64,000 nucleotides of DNA from Pseudomonas sp. (GCF_002796985.1 NZ_PEKX01000018.1:124001-188000), one strand, 5' to 3'. Shown: positions 16,115 to 25,476, numbered from the stretch's first letter. Program-made: numbers and translations. The notes: generated from the sequence alone by a model not told the origin.

Positions 16115-17611
16115 ATGATCGGTTGGATTCTCTCCGGCCTCACGGCCATCCGGGCGCTTGGCATGCGCGTGGGGTTGCGTGGCGACGTGCGCATTCACGG
16201 CCCGCGGGCACGGCGACGCAGGTCGGTCGTCTCGGCTGGCCCGGAGCCCTTGCTGTGCTTCGGCTTGCTGATGGCGGCCGGTAATGGGCCGGTGTCGAGC
16301 TCGCTGCTCCGTGAGCCTTCAGAAGGCGCTACGCCGCTGGTGGACGAGTTGGCCGAGTGCTGGGGTATCCGCGACGCCCGCACGGCCCGCAGCACCCTGC
16401 AGGGCATGCTGCTCGAAGCCCACGGGCAACAGCTCGACGGCGATTTCAAGCGCCTGCAGCGCAACGAATCCAGCGCCTTCGATGGCGAGCAACGGCTGCG
16501 CTGGCAACGGGCCAAACAGGCCTGGCTCAAGGCTGGCCTGGTGTTGCCTGGCGAGCTGTCCATGGCGGCCCACGAGTATGAATGCATCGCCTGGCTGGCC
16601 AGACGCTGCCATGCCTGTGGATATCTCACTGAAGCCGAGGCCTGGCTGGCCCTGGCCTGGGTTGCCGAGGCGGCGATCCGCACCTTCGCCGACTGGCAGG
16701 CCTACGCAGCTTCCTTCGTGCTCGGGCAGGCCACCCTGCTGCGCGATGGGCAGCAGACTGCGCTGGCCATCCGCGCCTTCAAGGAGCTTGTCGGCAGTGG
16801 GAAGGGCGCCGAAGCCTCGGCGGGCCTGTGGCAGAAGTATCCGCTGGCCGGCATCCGCGTGGCCGAGGTAGTCCTGCAGTGGGAGCACGTCATCGAGATG
16901 ACGGGCCTTCCCTCCCGGCAAACCTTGCTCGCCTTCGGGGCGCTGATCGCCACCAGTGGTGGCGCACGTGCGGATACGCTGGCGCTCGCCCCCCATGAGC
17001 ACGAGCTGAATCGGCTCTGGCTGGCCGAACACTGGCGCGCAACCGACCGTGATCAGGTCGTCCAGCGCCTGGACTGGCTGCTCAATGACGGTAGCCGAGG
17101 GAAGTTGGACGCGATGCTGGAGCGGTTTGGCGGTGCTGCCGGCGATCCCGAGCAGGCCGCTGGGCCGGTGGTGCGCCGTGTGCGCTTCGACCAGGCCCGC
17201 CGGGCGTTGCTCAAGGCCGGGCACGATCCGGAGTCGATCGACGAGTGTCGTACGCTGCTGGCCTATGACCTGGAGCGTGCGGCCTTTGGTGCGCGGCTGG
17301 CATACAGCGCCGGGCTGCTCGACGAGGACCATCTGTGGAATGCCCTGCGTCACATGGCCCGGCAAGCCCGCGCGGCGTTCGATTGCTGGGAGCAGTACCT
17401 GATCTCGGTGAGCCTCGGTCATGCCTTGGCCAACGAGGATTGGGAGGCCGGCAAGCGCCTGATCCGCAGCGGCATGGAACTGCTCGACGGCATCACCCCG
17501 TTCGCCGAGTTCCCTTCGCCCTGGCAGGCTTGCCCGCTGGCGTTGTTGCCGATCCTCCACCCTGTGGCGCCCGTCGCTTGTCGAGCCCCTGGCGATTCGT
17601 ATAGAACCTAG
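16115..17611 (+). CDS. DUF1266 protein with two tandem copies of the domain
   Basis: A 498-residue cytoplasmic protein containing two related halves. The first (about 75-215) runs from LVDELAECWGIRDARTARSTLQGMLLE to EAWLALAWVAEAAIRTFADW. The second (about 305-450) runs from LNRLWLAEHWRATDRDQVVQRLDWLL to LWNALRHMARQARAAFDCWEQY followed by LGHAL. Both carry the DUF1266 pattern: a W-containing helix with R and L, then a conserved AYDLERAAFGARLAY-type segment, then FxxWxxY. DUF1266 proteins (YbeR/YbeU-like) have no established function. The ATG at 16115 has GAGG about 9 bases upstream. It is alone on its strand; LysE follows 29 bases after. Confidence 0.75.
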   Translation: MIGWILSGLTAIRALGMRVGLRGDVRIHGPRARRRRSVVSAGPEPLLCFGLLMAAGNGPVSSSLLREPSEGATPLVDELAECWGIRDARTARSTLQGMLLEAHGQQLDGDFKRLQRNESSAFDGEQRLRWQRAKQAWLKAGLVLPGELSMAAHEYECIAWLARRCHACGYLTEAEAWLALAWVAEAAIRTFADWQAYAASFVLGQATLLRDGQQTALAIRAFKELVGSGKGAEASAGLWQKYPLAGIRVAEVVLQWEHVIEMTGLPSRQTLLAFGALIATSGGARADTLALAPHEHELNRLWLAEHWRATDRDQVVQRLDWLLNDGSRGKLDAMLERFGGAAGDPEQAAGPVVRRVRFDQARRALLKAGHDPESIDECRTLLAYDLERAAFGARLAYSAGLLDEDHLWNALRHMARQARAAFDCWEQYLISVSLGHALANEDWEAGKRLIRSGMELLDGITPFAEFPSPWQACPLALLPILHPVAPVACRAPGDSYRT

Positions 17612-17640
17612 GGCTTTCTCGACCAAGGTTCGGAGGCGCG

Positions 17641-18270
17641 ATGTACTGGGCGGAATTTCTCACGGTGGCGTTCATTCACCTGCTGGCGGTGGCCAGCCCC
17701 GGCCCGGATTTCGCCGTGGTGGTGCGCGAGAGCGTGGCCCACGGTCGTCGTGCTGGTACCTGGACGGCTTTGGGCGTGGGCAGTGCGATCTTCCTGCACG
17801 TGACCTACTCGCTGCTGGGCATCGGCCTGATCGTGTCGCAGTCCATCGTGCTGTTCAATGCGCTGAAATGGCTGGCGGCGGCCTATCTGCTGTACATCGG
17901 CATCAAGGCGTTGCGGGCGCGCCCGGCCGACCCGGCGGCGGCCGAGTCCGTTGCCGCACCGGTCGCTCGCAGCGCGCGCGGCGCCTATGTCGCCGGTTTC
18001 ATCACCAATGGCCTGAACCCCAAGGCCACGCTGTTCTTCCTCTCGCTGTTCACCGTGGTGATCAACCCGCATACGCCTTTGCTGGTGCAGGCCGGCTACG
18101 GCGTGTACCTGGCTTGTGCCACTGCTGCCTGGTTCTGCCTGGTGGCGTTGCTGTTCAGCCAGCAACGCGTGCGGGCCGGTTTCGCCCGCATGGGCCACTG
18201 GTTCGATCGGATGATGGGCGTGGTGCTGGTGGGGCTGGGGATCAAGCTGGCCTTTACCGAACTGCGCTGA
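17641..18270 (+). CDS. LysE/RhtB family amino acid exporter
   Basis: A 209-residue inner-membrane protein with about six helices. The N-terminal signature ASPGPDFAVVVRESVAHGRRAG is the diagnostic PGP motif of LysE/RhtB exporters, and the mid-protein GFITNGLNPKATLFFLSLF is equally typical. Members export lysine/arginine, homoserine/threonine or other amino acids; the specific substrate is not inferable. GGAGG lies 5 bases before the ATG. It may be cotranscribed with the DUF1266 gene (29-base gap), although no functional link is evident. Confidence 0.88.
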   Translation: MYWAEFLTVAFIHLLAVASPGPDFAVVVRESVAHGRRAGTWTALGVGSAIFLHVTYSLLGIGLIVSQSIVLFNALKWLAAAYLLYIGIKALRARPADPAAAESVAAPVARSARGAYVAGFITNGLNPKATLFFLSLFTVVINPHTPLLVQAGYGVYLACATAAWFCLVALLFSQQRVRAGFARMGHWFDRMMGVVLVGLGIKLAFTELR

Positions 18271-18283
18271 TCCGGCGGAAAGA

Positions 18284-18301
18284 GGGCGCCTTGCGGCGCC
18301 C
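18284..18301. terminator. Possible terminator hairpin without a clear T run
   Basis: GGGCGCC and GGCGCCC flank TTGC between the convergent LysE and cytochrome genes. It is placed like a terminator but lacks a T tract in either direction. Confidence 0.4.
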
Positions 18302-18309
18302 AGGATGGC

Positions 18310-19560
18310 TTACTTCAAGGCCCGGATGCGCGCCACCGCATCGGCGCTTACCGGCGCAGCCCGGTAACCCCAGGCGGAGCGCAGGAAGCTGGTCAGTTCC
18401 GCCACCTGGCCATCGCTCAGCCGCCAACCGAACGCCGGCATGCTCAGTCCCGTGGGCGCGCGCTGGGTGATCGGCATGCTGGAGCCGTCGAGGATAATGC
18501 GGATCAGCGAGTCGGGGCTGGCGCCTACCACCGCCGAGTTGCCCGCCAGGCGCGGGAAGGTGCTCCGGTAGCCACGACCATCGCTGCGGTGGCAGGCGGC
18601 GCAGTTGTCCAGGTAAAGCTCCTCGCCGACGCTCGTCGGTTTGCCTTCGACCAGGTTCGCAGTGGTGGTGTCGTTGCCCACGCTGGCGACCTCGCGCCCG
18701 ACGGAGAGCGACTTCAGGTAGACCGCCACGGCCTTGAGGTCTGCATCGTCGAAGTGCTGGGTGCTGTGCGCCACCGCTTCGCCCATCGGCCCGAAGGCAG
18801 CGGTATGGGGATTGCGCCCGGCCTTGAGGAACTCCACCAGATCGGCTTCGGACCAGCCCTGCAGGCTGCTGTCGGTGACGCCGGCGAGGTCGGCGGCGTA
18901 CCAGCCGGCCAGCTTGGCGCCGCTGAGGTAGTCCGCTCCGGTCTGGTCCAGGGCCTTTTCCTGGAAGGCGATGCCACGCGGCGTATGGCAGGTGCCGCAA
19001 TGACCCAGGCCCTGTACCAGGTAGGCGCCACGATTCCACTCGGCGGTCTGGGCGGCCACTGGCTGGTAGGGTTTGGCCTCGGTGAACAGGGCGTTCCAGA
19101 TACCCAGCGGCCAGCGCATGTTCAGTGGCCAGGAAATCGCCGCGGCGCGGTTCTCGGTGGGGTCGGCCAGTACGCCGTGCTTGAAGTAGGCGTAGAGGTC
19201 GCTGACGTCCTGGTCAGTCAGCCGTGAGAAGGAGGGATAGGGCATCGCCGGGTAGAGGTGCCGCCCGTCAGCGGCGATGCCCTTGCGCAGGGCATCGCCG
19301 AACTGTTCCAGCGAGTAGCTGCCGATGCCGTTGCGACTATCGGGGGTGATGTTGGTGGAGTACATCGCGCCCAGTGGCGATTGCAGCGCCAGGCCGCCGG
19401 CGAAGGGACGCTTCGGGTTGACGGTATGGCAGGCCGCGCAGTCGCCCAGTTGGGAAAGATAGCGGCCGCGCGCGATGGCGGCGTCGAGGTCTTCGGCAGC
19501 GTCGGCCTGGGCCGATTCCATGGCCAGCAGGAGGGCCAGCGAAAGCAGTACGGATTTCAT
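18310..19560 (-). CDS. Triheme cytochrome c subunit of gluconate-type dehydrogenase
   Basis: A 416-residue periplasmic cytochrome c with three CXXCH heme sites, CAACH (41-45), CGTCH (188-192) and CAACH (320-324), after a signal peptide (MKSVLLSLALLLAMESAQA). This is the membrane-bound electron-transfer subunit of FAD-dependent gluconate/sorbitol/2-ketogluconate dehydrogenases, passing electrons to ubiquinone. It is the last gene of the subunit III, flavoprotein, cytochrome operon, 11 bases after the flavoprotein gene. Unlike many family members I do not see an obvious C-terminal membrane anchor helix; the sequence ends VARIRALK. Confidence 0.88.
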   Translation of the reverse strand: MKSVLLSLALLLAMESAQADAAEDLDAAIARGRYLSQLGDCAACHTVNPKRPFAGGLALQSPLGAMYSTNITPDSRNGIGSYSLEQFGDALRKGIAADGRHLYPAMPYPSFSRLTDQDVSDLYAYFKHGVLADPTENRAAAISWPLNMRWPLGIWNALFTEAKPYQPVAAQTAEWNRGAYLVQGLGHCGTCHTPRGIAFQEKALDQTGADYLSGAKLAGWYAADLAGVTDSSLQGWSEADLVEFLKAGRNPHTAAFGPMGEAVAHSTQHFDDADLKAVAVYLKSLSVGREVASVGNDTTTANLVEGKPTSVGEELYLDNCAACHRSDGRGYRSTFPRLAGNSAVVGASPDSLIRIILDGSSMPITQRAPTGLSMPAFGWRLSDGQVAELTSFLRSAWGYRAAPVSADAVARIRALK

Positions 19561-19571
19561 GGCGTCTCTCC

Positions 19572-21350
19572 TCAGGCGGATACCAGCGGGCCGGGGTTCT
19601 TCAGGTAGTGCTGGCGGATGGCGTTGGCCGCCCAGTAAGCCAGCGCGCCGACGATGCCGGTGGGGTTGTAGGCCATGTTCTGCGGGAAGGCGCTGGCGCC
19701 CAGGACGAACAGGTTCGGCACGTCCCAGCTCTGCAGGTACTTGTTCACCACGCTCTGCCCGGCGTGCTCGCCCATGATCGCGCCACCGGTGGTATGGGTG
19801 CTCTGGTAGACGCGCCAGTCGAACCGCGACCCCGGCTTGGGGCCGCTGGCGATGCTATGCCTGGGGTTGAGCACGCGGGCGATTTCCTCCATGCGCTGGA
19901 CCATGAACTGCGCCTGCAGAATGTCGTTCTGCTTCCAGTCGAAGGTCATGCGCAGCATCGGCAGGCCGTGTTCGTCGGTGTAGCGGGGGTCCAGGTCGAG
20001 GTAGCAGTCGCGGTAGGCCATGCTCGAGCCTTCGGCATGCAGGCCCATGTTGTGGTTGTAGTTGTCCTTGATCGCCTGCTTCCAGCCGCTGCCCCAGGCC
20101 GGTGCGGTGTCCGGCAGGACCATCTGCTGGATCGGCCGCCCGCCGCTGGTGGAGGAGGACAGGTAAGCGCCGCCGACGAAGCCGTTGGGCTGGCTGAAGA
20201 AGGCCTCGTTGTTGAAGTCGTCCAGGCAGGTGAAGCCGGAGCCGGCGCCGACGAAGGGGTTGAAGTGCTTGTCCTGATCGAAGAACAGGTTCACCGCGGA
20301 GTTGGTCTGGTAGGCGTAGTTCTTGCCGACCACACCGGTGCCGCTGATGGGGTCGTAGGGCTTGCCGATCTTCGAGAGCAGCAGCAGGCGCACGTTGTGT
20401 AACTGGAAGGCGCTGAGGATCACCAGGTCCGCCGGTTGCTCGACCTCACGACCCTGGGCGTCGATGTAGGTGACGCCGGTGGCCTTGCGCCCAATGGAGT
20501 CGGTGTTGATGCGGATGACCTTGGACTGGGTGCGCAGCTCGAAATTCGGCTGGGAGAGCAGCACCGGGAGAATGGTCGATTGCGGCGAGGCCTTGGAGTA
20601 GTTGAAGCAGCCGAAGCGCTCGCAGTAGCCGCAGTAGTTGCAGGGGCCCATCTGCACGCCGTAGGGGTTGGTGTAGGGCTCGGTGCAGTTGGACGCGGGG
20701 CAGGAGAAGGCGCTCAGGCCCAGCTCCTTGCCGGCCTGGGTCAGCAGTTCGCCGGCATACAGCGTCTTCATCGGCGCAGTGGGGTAGGGATTCTGCCGTG
20801 GCGCCTCGAACGGGTTGCCGCCGGCGATCTTCTGGCCGCGCAGGTTACCGGCCTGGCCGGCGGTGCCGCAGACCTTCTCGAAGTGATCGAACCAGGGCTC
20901 GAGTTCGTCGTAGGTGATCCCCCAGTCCTGGATCGTCATGCCTTCGGGAATGGCATTGGCGCCGTGGCGCTCCAGGGTGTTGCTGCGCAACTGCAGGTCA
21001 TAGGGCTGCATGCGCCAGTGCTGGCCGTTCCAGTGCACGCCGGCGCCGCCCACGCCGTTGCCGGGCAGGAAGGCGCCCAGCCGGCGATAGGGCACGGCCT
21101 GGTCGCCGGGAGTGTGGCGGATGGTGAGGGACTCTTTCGCGAGGTTCTGGAACAGCTTGTAGCGGATACCGTAGGTCAGTTCGTCGGCCATGCGCGGGTA
21201 GGCGAAGTCGGGGGCCGTGTTGCGCATTTCCCCGCGCTCCAGCGCGACCACCTTGAGGCCGGCTTCGGTGAGTTCGCGGGACATGATCGAGCCGGTCCAG
21301 CCCATCCCGATGACCACGGCGTCGACGGGTGCCATCTTCAGTGCGCTCAT
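19572..21350 (-). CDS. GMC oxidoreductase, flavoprotein subunit of gluconate-type 2-dehydrogenase
   Basis: A 592-residue GMC-family FAD enzyme. The dinucleotide fold VVIGMGWTGSIMSRELTEAG is at residues 12-31. Further on are RRLGAFLPGNGVGGAGVHWNG, a cysteine-rich segment CNYCGYCERFGC of the sort that holds an iron-sulfur cluster in this subgroup, and the C-terminal active-site region YQSTHTTGGAIMGE to NPTGIVGALAYWAANAI. It likely oxidises gluconate (or a related sugar acid or alcohol) in the periplasm. It has no signal peptide of its own; export is expected by hitchhiking on the Tat-type subunit encoded 4 bases upstream. The exact sugar substrate cannot be read from sequence. Confidence 0.88.
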   Translation of the reverse strand: MSALKMAPVDAVVIGMGWTGSIMSRELTEAGLKVVALERGEMRNTAPDFAYPRMADELTYGIRYKLFQNLAKESLTIRHTPGDQAVPYRRLGAFLPGNGVGGAGVHWNGQHWRMQPYDLQLRSNTLERHGANAIPEGMTIQDWGITYDELEPWFDHFEKVCGTAGQAGNLRGQKIAGGNPFEAPRQNPYPTAPMKTLYAGELLTQAGKELGLSAFSCPASNCTEPYTNPYGVQMGPCNYCGYCERFGCFNYSKASPQSTILPVLLSQPNFELRTQSKVIRINTDSIGRKATGVTYIDAQGREVEQPADLVILSAFQLHNVRLLLLSKIGKPYDPISGTGVVGKNYAYQTNSAVNLFFDQDKHFNPFVGAGSGFTCLDDFNNEAFFSQPNGFVGGAYLSSSTSGGRPIQQMVLPDTAPAWGSGWKQAIKDNYNHNMGLHAEGSSMAYRDCYLDLDPRYTDEHGLPMLRMTFDWKQNDILQAQFMVQRMEEIARVLNPRHSIASGPKPGSRFDWRVYQSTHTTGGAIMGEHAGQSVVNKYLQSWDVPNLFVLGASAFPQNMAYNPTGIVGALAYWAANAIRQHYLKNPGPLVSA

Positions 21351-21354
21351 GGGC

Positions 21355-22107
21355 TCAGCTCCTGCGCCCGGCGATGTTCACCGGGCCTTGGGGGTAGGGG
21401 ACGTTGGGGCGCGAGGCCCAGTCGGTGAAGTCGGCGCGGGCGCCGGGGAAGCCGATCAGCCTCCACGACGCCATGGTCTTGTTGCCGCCATGGATGGGGT
21501 CGCTGAGCCAGCCTTCGCGGGTGTTCTGCAGCAGTTGCTGGAAGAACATCGGGCCGGGGCAGTCGTCGCCCAGCGCCAGTTCGCCTTTCTCCAGCTGGCC
21601 GAACAGGGTTTCCTGCTGGGCCGCTTCGAGTTCGTGGAAGTGCTTGCCGGAGAACTGCTGCTGGCAGTGAGCGTTGAGAGCAGCGATGCCCTTGCGATAG
21701 ATGTCGCGGGGCGCCAGCAGGCTCTGGAAGCCCAGTTCCGGCGCTGCCGGCAGCGCGGGGCCCTTCAGGTACCAGAGGCCGCCGTGGCCGTAGAGGGTTT
21801 CCATCTGCCGGTCGATGAACTCCGGCACGCCTTCGGCAACCGCACCGGGGCCGTTGTCGTCGCTGGGAATCAAACGGTCGCAGGCCGCCAGCAGGAACAG
21901 CCATTCCACCTCGGTGAAGTACAGCGGTACGTAGCTGCCGCCGCCGGCAGGCTGGGGATTGCTCGCCGCGCCGGGAGTAGCCTCGGCGGCGGCGCTGTCG
22001 ACGATCAGGCTGGCGCCGCCCAGCAGGGTCACGGCGGGGATGAGGGTGAGGGTGCTTTTCAGGAAGCGACGACGAGCAGGCTCGTCATCGTTGAAGTCGT
22101 GGGGCAT
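21355..22107 (-). CDS. Gluconate 2-dehydrogenase subunit 3 (Tat-exported small subunit)
   Basis: A 250-residue small subunit of the periplasmic three-subunit dehydrogenase. The N-terminus has a twin-arginine signal, DEPARRRFLKSTLTLIPAVTLLGG, followed by FTEVEWLFLLAACDRLIPSDDNGPGA, the hallmark of the gluconate_2-dh3 family. The role is structural and in export: it carries the folded FAD subunit through the Tat pathway. It is first in a tight minus-strand operon with the flavoprotein (4-base gap) and cytochrome (11-base gap), so all three are made together. An unannotated promoter lies in 22108-22240. Confidence 0.88.
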   Translation of the reverse strand: MPHDFNDDEPARRRFLKSTLTLIPAVTLLGGASLIVDSAAAEATPGAASNPQPAGGGSYVPLYFTEVEWLFLLAACDRLIPSDDNGPGAVAEGVPEFIDRQMETLYGHGGLWYLKGPALPAAPELGFQSLLAPRDIYRKGIAALNAHCQQQFSGKHFHELEAAQQETLFGQLEKGELALGDDCPGPMFFQQLLQNTREGWLSDPIHGGNKTMASWRLIGFPGARADFTDWASRPNVPYPQGPVNIAGRRS

Positions 22108-22242
22108 GGGAAGACGCTCTCAAAAGAAGAGAGAGCCCATGCTAGAGAGCCTGGCGTACGGGCCTTGCCCCCCAGGTTCGGAAGTGACGTAGGGAATTTT
22201 CCGGGCTTTCAGGTGACGAACCGGCGCATTCGGCCCAAAGCA

Positions 22243-22270
22243 AAAAGGGGCGCCCCGAGGCGCCCCTTTT
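22243..22270. terminator. Bidirectional Rho-independent terminator
   Basis: AAAAGGGGCGCC and GGCGCCCCTTTT enclose CCGA. On the minus strand it ends the thiolase transcript before the dehydrogenase operon begins. Confidence 0.9.
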
Positions 22271-22287
22271 CCTGAACGGGTCGAGGA

Positions 22288-23463
22288 TCAGACCAGTTCG
22301 ATCGCTACCGCAGTGGCTTCGCCGCCGCCGATGCACAGCGAGGCTACGCCGCGCTTGCCGCCCTTGCGTTGCAGGGCGTTGATCAGGGTGACGATGATCC
22401 GCGAGCCGGTGGAGCCGACCGGGTGGCCCTGGGCGCAGGCGCCGCCGTAGACGTTGACCTTGGCGTGGTCCAGGCCGTGTTCGCGCATGGCGAGCATGGT
22501 GACCATGGCGAAGGCTTCGTTGATCTCGAACAGATCGACGTCGTCCTTGCTCCAGCCCGCTTTCTTGAACAGGTTGGTCATGGCGCCGATCGGGGCCAGG
22601 GTGAACTCGGCCGGATCCTGGCTCTGGGTGGCGTGGGCGACGATCTTCGCCAGCGGCTTCAGGCCACGGCGGGCGGCTTCTTCAGCGGTCATCAGGACCA
22701 GCGCGGAGGCGCCGTCGGAGATGGAGCTGGCGTTGGCCGCGGTGATGGTGCCGTCCTTGCGGAAGGCCGGGCGCAGGCCGGGGATCTTGTCCAGGTTGGC
22801 GGTGAGCGGCTGCTCGTCGTCCTTCACCACGGTCTCGCCCTTGCGGGTGGTGACGGTGACCGGGACGATTTCCGAGGCCAGCGAACCGTCCTTGATGGCG
22901 GCCTGGGCGCGCTTGAGCGACTCGATGGCGTAGGCGTCCATCTCCTCGCGGGTGACGCCGTACTGGTCGGCGGTTTCCTGGGCGAAGGAGCCCATCAGGC
23001 GGCCGGTGCGGGCGTCTTCCAGGCCGTCGAGGAACATGTGGTCCTTGATCTCGCCGTGGCCCATGCGCAGGCCGGTGCGGGCTTTCTCGATCACGTAGGG
23101 AGCGTTGGACATGCTTTCCATGCCGCCGGCGACCATCACGCTGTTGCTGCCGGCCTTGAGCAGGTCATGGGCCAGCATCACGGCCTTCATGCCCGAGCCG
23201 CAGAGCTTGTTGATGGTGGTGCAGCCGGTGGCGGCGGGCAGGCCGGCGTTCAGCGCCGCCTGGCGGGCCGGGCCCTGTTTCAGGCCGGCGGGCAGCACGT
23301 TGCCCATGATCACTTCCTGCACGTCCTCGGGCTGGATACCGGCACGGGCAATGGCTTCGCGGATGGCGACGGCGCCCAGCTCCACGGCGGGAACGCCGGA
23401 CAGGCTGCCCTGGAAGCCGCCCATGGGAGTACGGGCGCCGCTGACGATGACGATCTCGGACAT
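22288..23463 (-). CDS. Acetyl-CoA C-acetyltransferase (thiolase)
   Basis: A 391-residue biosynthetic/degradative thiolase that condenses or cleaves acyl-CoA and acetyl-CoA. The nucleophile Cys88 is in NKLCGSG. The catalytic His is in CAQGHPVGSTG (about 347), the second Cys in SLCIGGGEA (about 377), and NEAFAMV is also conserved. It is divergent from the AlkK-like ligase gene, with a 210-base shared regulatory region, which suggests a role in breakdown of the acyl chains that ligase activates. Chain-length preference cannot be read from the sequence, so no symbol is given. Confidence 0.9.
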   Translation of the reverse strand: MSEIVIVSGARTPMGGFQGSLSGVPAVELGAVAIREAIARAGIQPEDVQEVIMGNVLPAGLKQGPARQAALNAGLPAATGCTTINKLCGSGMKAVMLAHDLLKAGSNSVMVAGGMESMSNAPYVIEKARTGLRMGHGEIKDHMFLDGLEDARTGRLMGSFAQETADQYGVTREEMDAYAIESLKRAQAAIKDGSLASEIVPVTVTTRKGETVVKDDEQPLTANLDKIPGLRPAFRKDGTITAANASSISDGASALVLMTAEEAARRGLKPLAKIVAHATQSQDPAEFTLAPIGAMTNLFKKAGWSKDDVDLFEINEAFAMVTMLAMREHGLDHAKVNVYGGACAQGHPVGSTGSRIIVTLINALQRKGGKRGVASLCIGGGEATAVAIELV

Positions 23464-23570
23464 GAAACTAACCTCTTCGCTCTTGTTGTGATGCGCTATC
23501 GGGTATCGGTCGTGAACGACCGGGCGTCAGGATTCTACCGCGTGACTGGATAAGGCCAAAGAGTCATCGG

Positions 23571-23620
23571 CAAATCACTCTTTTGACTGATGAATGGACA
23601 CTCGGAGGCCTCTAGAGTCG
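23571..23620 (+). promoter_or_regulatory. Putative activator site plus -10-like element before the AlkK-like gene
   Basis: CAAATCACTCTTTTGACTGA begins at 23571 and TAGAGTCG lies 42 bases after that start (23613-23620). The DUF1302 gene has a matching pair with identical spacing at 25477-25526. The site overlaps an inverted repeat AAAGAGT (23558-23564) and ACTCTTT (23577-23583). No sigma-70 -35 is correctly placed, which fits an activator-dependent promoter. Confidence 0.5.
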
Positions 23621-23673
23621 GTCCCATCCTGATGAGACTCAACTCGAAATCCAGCCTTGAGAGTGCGTACCCC

Positions 23674-25356
23674 ATGCTGAAGACCCGTGTCATCCCTGCC
23701 GCGCAGAACGCCTACCAGTACCCGTTGTTGATCAAGAGCCTGCTGCTGTCAGGCAGCCGTTACGAAAAGGGCAGGGAGATCGTCTACCGCGACAGCGTGC
23801 GTTACAGCTATGCCACCTTCAACGAGCGCGTCGCGCGGCTGGCCAACGTGCTCACCGAGGCCGGCGTGAAGGCCGGTGACACCGTGGCGGTGATGGACTG
23901 GGACAGCCACCGCTACCTGGAGTGCATGTTCGCCATCCCGATGATCGGCGCGGTGCTGCACACCATCAATATCCGCCTCTCGCCGGACCAGATCCTCTAC
24001 ACCATGAACCACGCGGACGACCGCTTCGTGCTGGTCAACAGCGAGTTCGCCGCGCTTTACCAGGGCATCGCCGGGCAATTGACCACGGTGGAAAAGACCC
24101 TGCTGATCACCGACGGGGCGGACAAGAGTTGCACACTGCCCAACTGCGTCGGCGAGTACGAGACTCTGCTGGCCGCCGCCAGCCCGCGCTACGCCTTTCC
24201 CGACTTCGACGAGAATTCGGTGGCGACCACCTTCTACACCACCGGCACCACCGGTAACCCCAAGGGTGTGTACTTCACCCACCGCCAATTGGTGCTGCAC
24301 ACCCTGGCCATGGCCGCGACCATCGGCAGCCTGGACAGCATCCGCCTGATGGGCACCGACGACGTCTACATGCCGATCACCCCGATGTTCCACGTCCACG
24401 CCTGGGGTGTGCCGTACGTGGCGACCATGCTCGGGGTCAAGCAGGTGTATCCCGGCCGTTACGAGCCGGAGCTGCTGTGCAAGCTGATCCGCGAGGAGAA
24501 GGTGACCTTCTCCCACTGCGTGCCGACCATTCTGCAGATGATGCTCAACGCCGCCGGCGCCAAGGACCACGACTTCGGCGGGCTGAAGATCATCATCGGC
24601 GGCAGTGCGCTGAACCATGCGCTGTATGACGCCGCCAAGGCGCGCGGCATCCAGCTCACCGCCGCCTATGGCATGTCCGAGACCTGCCCGCTGATTTCCT
24701 GTGGCTACCTCAACCAGGAGCTGCGCGCCGGCAGCGAGGACGAGCGCACTACCTACCGCATCAAGGCTGGCGTGCCGGTGCCGCTGGTGGAGGCGGCGAT
24801 CATGGACGAACACGGCCAGTTCCACCCGGCGGACGGTGAGTCCCAGGGCGAACTGGTGCTGCGCGCGCCCTGGCTGACCCAGGGCTACTTCCGTGAGCCG
24901 GAAAAGGGCGAGGAGCTCTGGGCGGGCGGCTGGATGCACACCGGCGACGTGGCGACCCTGGACGGCATGGGTTTCATCGACATCCGCGACCGTATCAAGG
25001 ACGTGATCAAGACTGGCGGCGAGTGGCTGTCGTCGCTGGAGCTGGAAGACCTCATCAGCCGCCACCCGGCGGTGCGCGAGGTGGCGGTGGTCGGCGTGCC
25101 CGATCCGCAGTGGGGCGAACGGCCGTTCGCCCTGCTGGTGCTGCGCGATGGCCTGGCGCTGGACGCCAAGGGGCTGCGCGAGCACCTCAAGCCTTTCGTC
25201 GAGCAGGGCAACATCAACAAGTGGGCGATTCCCTCGCAGATCGCCGTTGTTACTGAAGTTCCCAAGACCAGCGTCGGCAAGCTCGACAAGAAGCGTATCC
25301 GGGTAGACATCGCCCAATGGCAGGAGGCCGGCAGCGCCTTCCTCTCCACGGTGTGA
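23674..25356 (+). CDS. AlkK-like medium/long-chain fatty acid-CoA ligase
   Basis: A 560-residue adenylate-forming enzyme that activates a carboxylic acid with ATP and CoA. The P-loop TTGTTGNPKGVYFTHRQL, the A5-type AYGMSETCPL, the ATP-contacting GWMHTGDVATLD, the hinge IKDVIKTGGEW, and the C-terminal catalytic Lys in TSVGKLDKKRIR are all present. The TGTTGNPKGVxFTHR form and length match the AlkK group of medium-chain fatty acyl-CoA synthetases. The ATG at 23674 (MLKTRVIPAAQNAYQYPLLI) is the family start; an ATG at 23632 is possible. It faces away from the thiolase gene and precedes the DUF1302/DUF1329 genes. Confidence 0.87.
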   Translation: MLKTRVIPAAQNAYQYPLLIKSLLLSGSRYEKGREIVYRDSVRYSYATFNERVARLANVLTEAGVKAGDTVAVMDWDSHRYLECMFAIPMIGAVLHTINIRLSPDQILYTMNHADDRFVLVNSEFAALYQGIAGQLTTVEKTLLITDGADKSCTLPNCVGEYETLLAAASPRYAFPDFDENSVATTFYTTGTTGNPKGVYFTHRQLVLHTLAMAATIGSLDSIRLMGTDDVYMPITPMFHVHAWGVPYVATMLGVKQVYPGRYEPELLCKLIREEKVTFSHCVPTILQMMLNAAGAKDHDFGGLKIIIGGSALNHALYDAAKARGIQLTAAYGMSETCPLISCGYLNQELRAGSEDERTTYRIKAGVPVPLVEAAIMDEHGQFHPADGESQGELVLRAPWLTQGYFREPEKGEELWAGGWMHTGDVATLDGMGFIDIRDRIKDVIKTGGEWLSSLELEDLISRHPAVREVAVVGVPDPQWGERPFALLVLRDGLALDAKGLREHLKPFVEQGNINKWAIPSQIAVVTEVPKTSVGKLDKKRIRVDIAQWQEAGSAFLSTV

Positions 25357-25386
25357 CCGACGACCGGCCAGTCACGGTTTTCGGGC

Positions 25387-25414
25387 GCCGTGCCAAGCAA
25401 GCGCTTGGCACGGC
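25387..25414. other. Perfect 12-bp hairpin downstream of the ligase gene
   Basis: GCCGTGCCAAGC pairs perfectly with GCTTGGCACGGC around AAGC. There is no T run, so it is not a standard terminator, but it sits where one is expected. Confidence 0.6.
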
Positions 25415-25476
25415 GCAGCCCAGTGGTGACGCCGGCTCAGGGCCTGCGCAAGCGTCTAGTCAGGGCCTTTGTAAGA

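Noticed and set aside
25387..25414. Perfect 12-bp hairpin after the ligase gene as a Rho-independent terminator
   Set aside because: It lacks a T run on both sides, so it was listed only as a hairpin.
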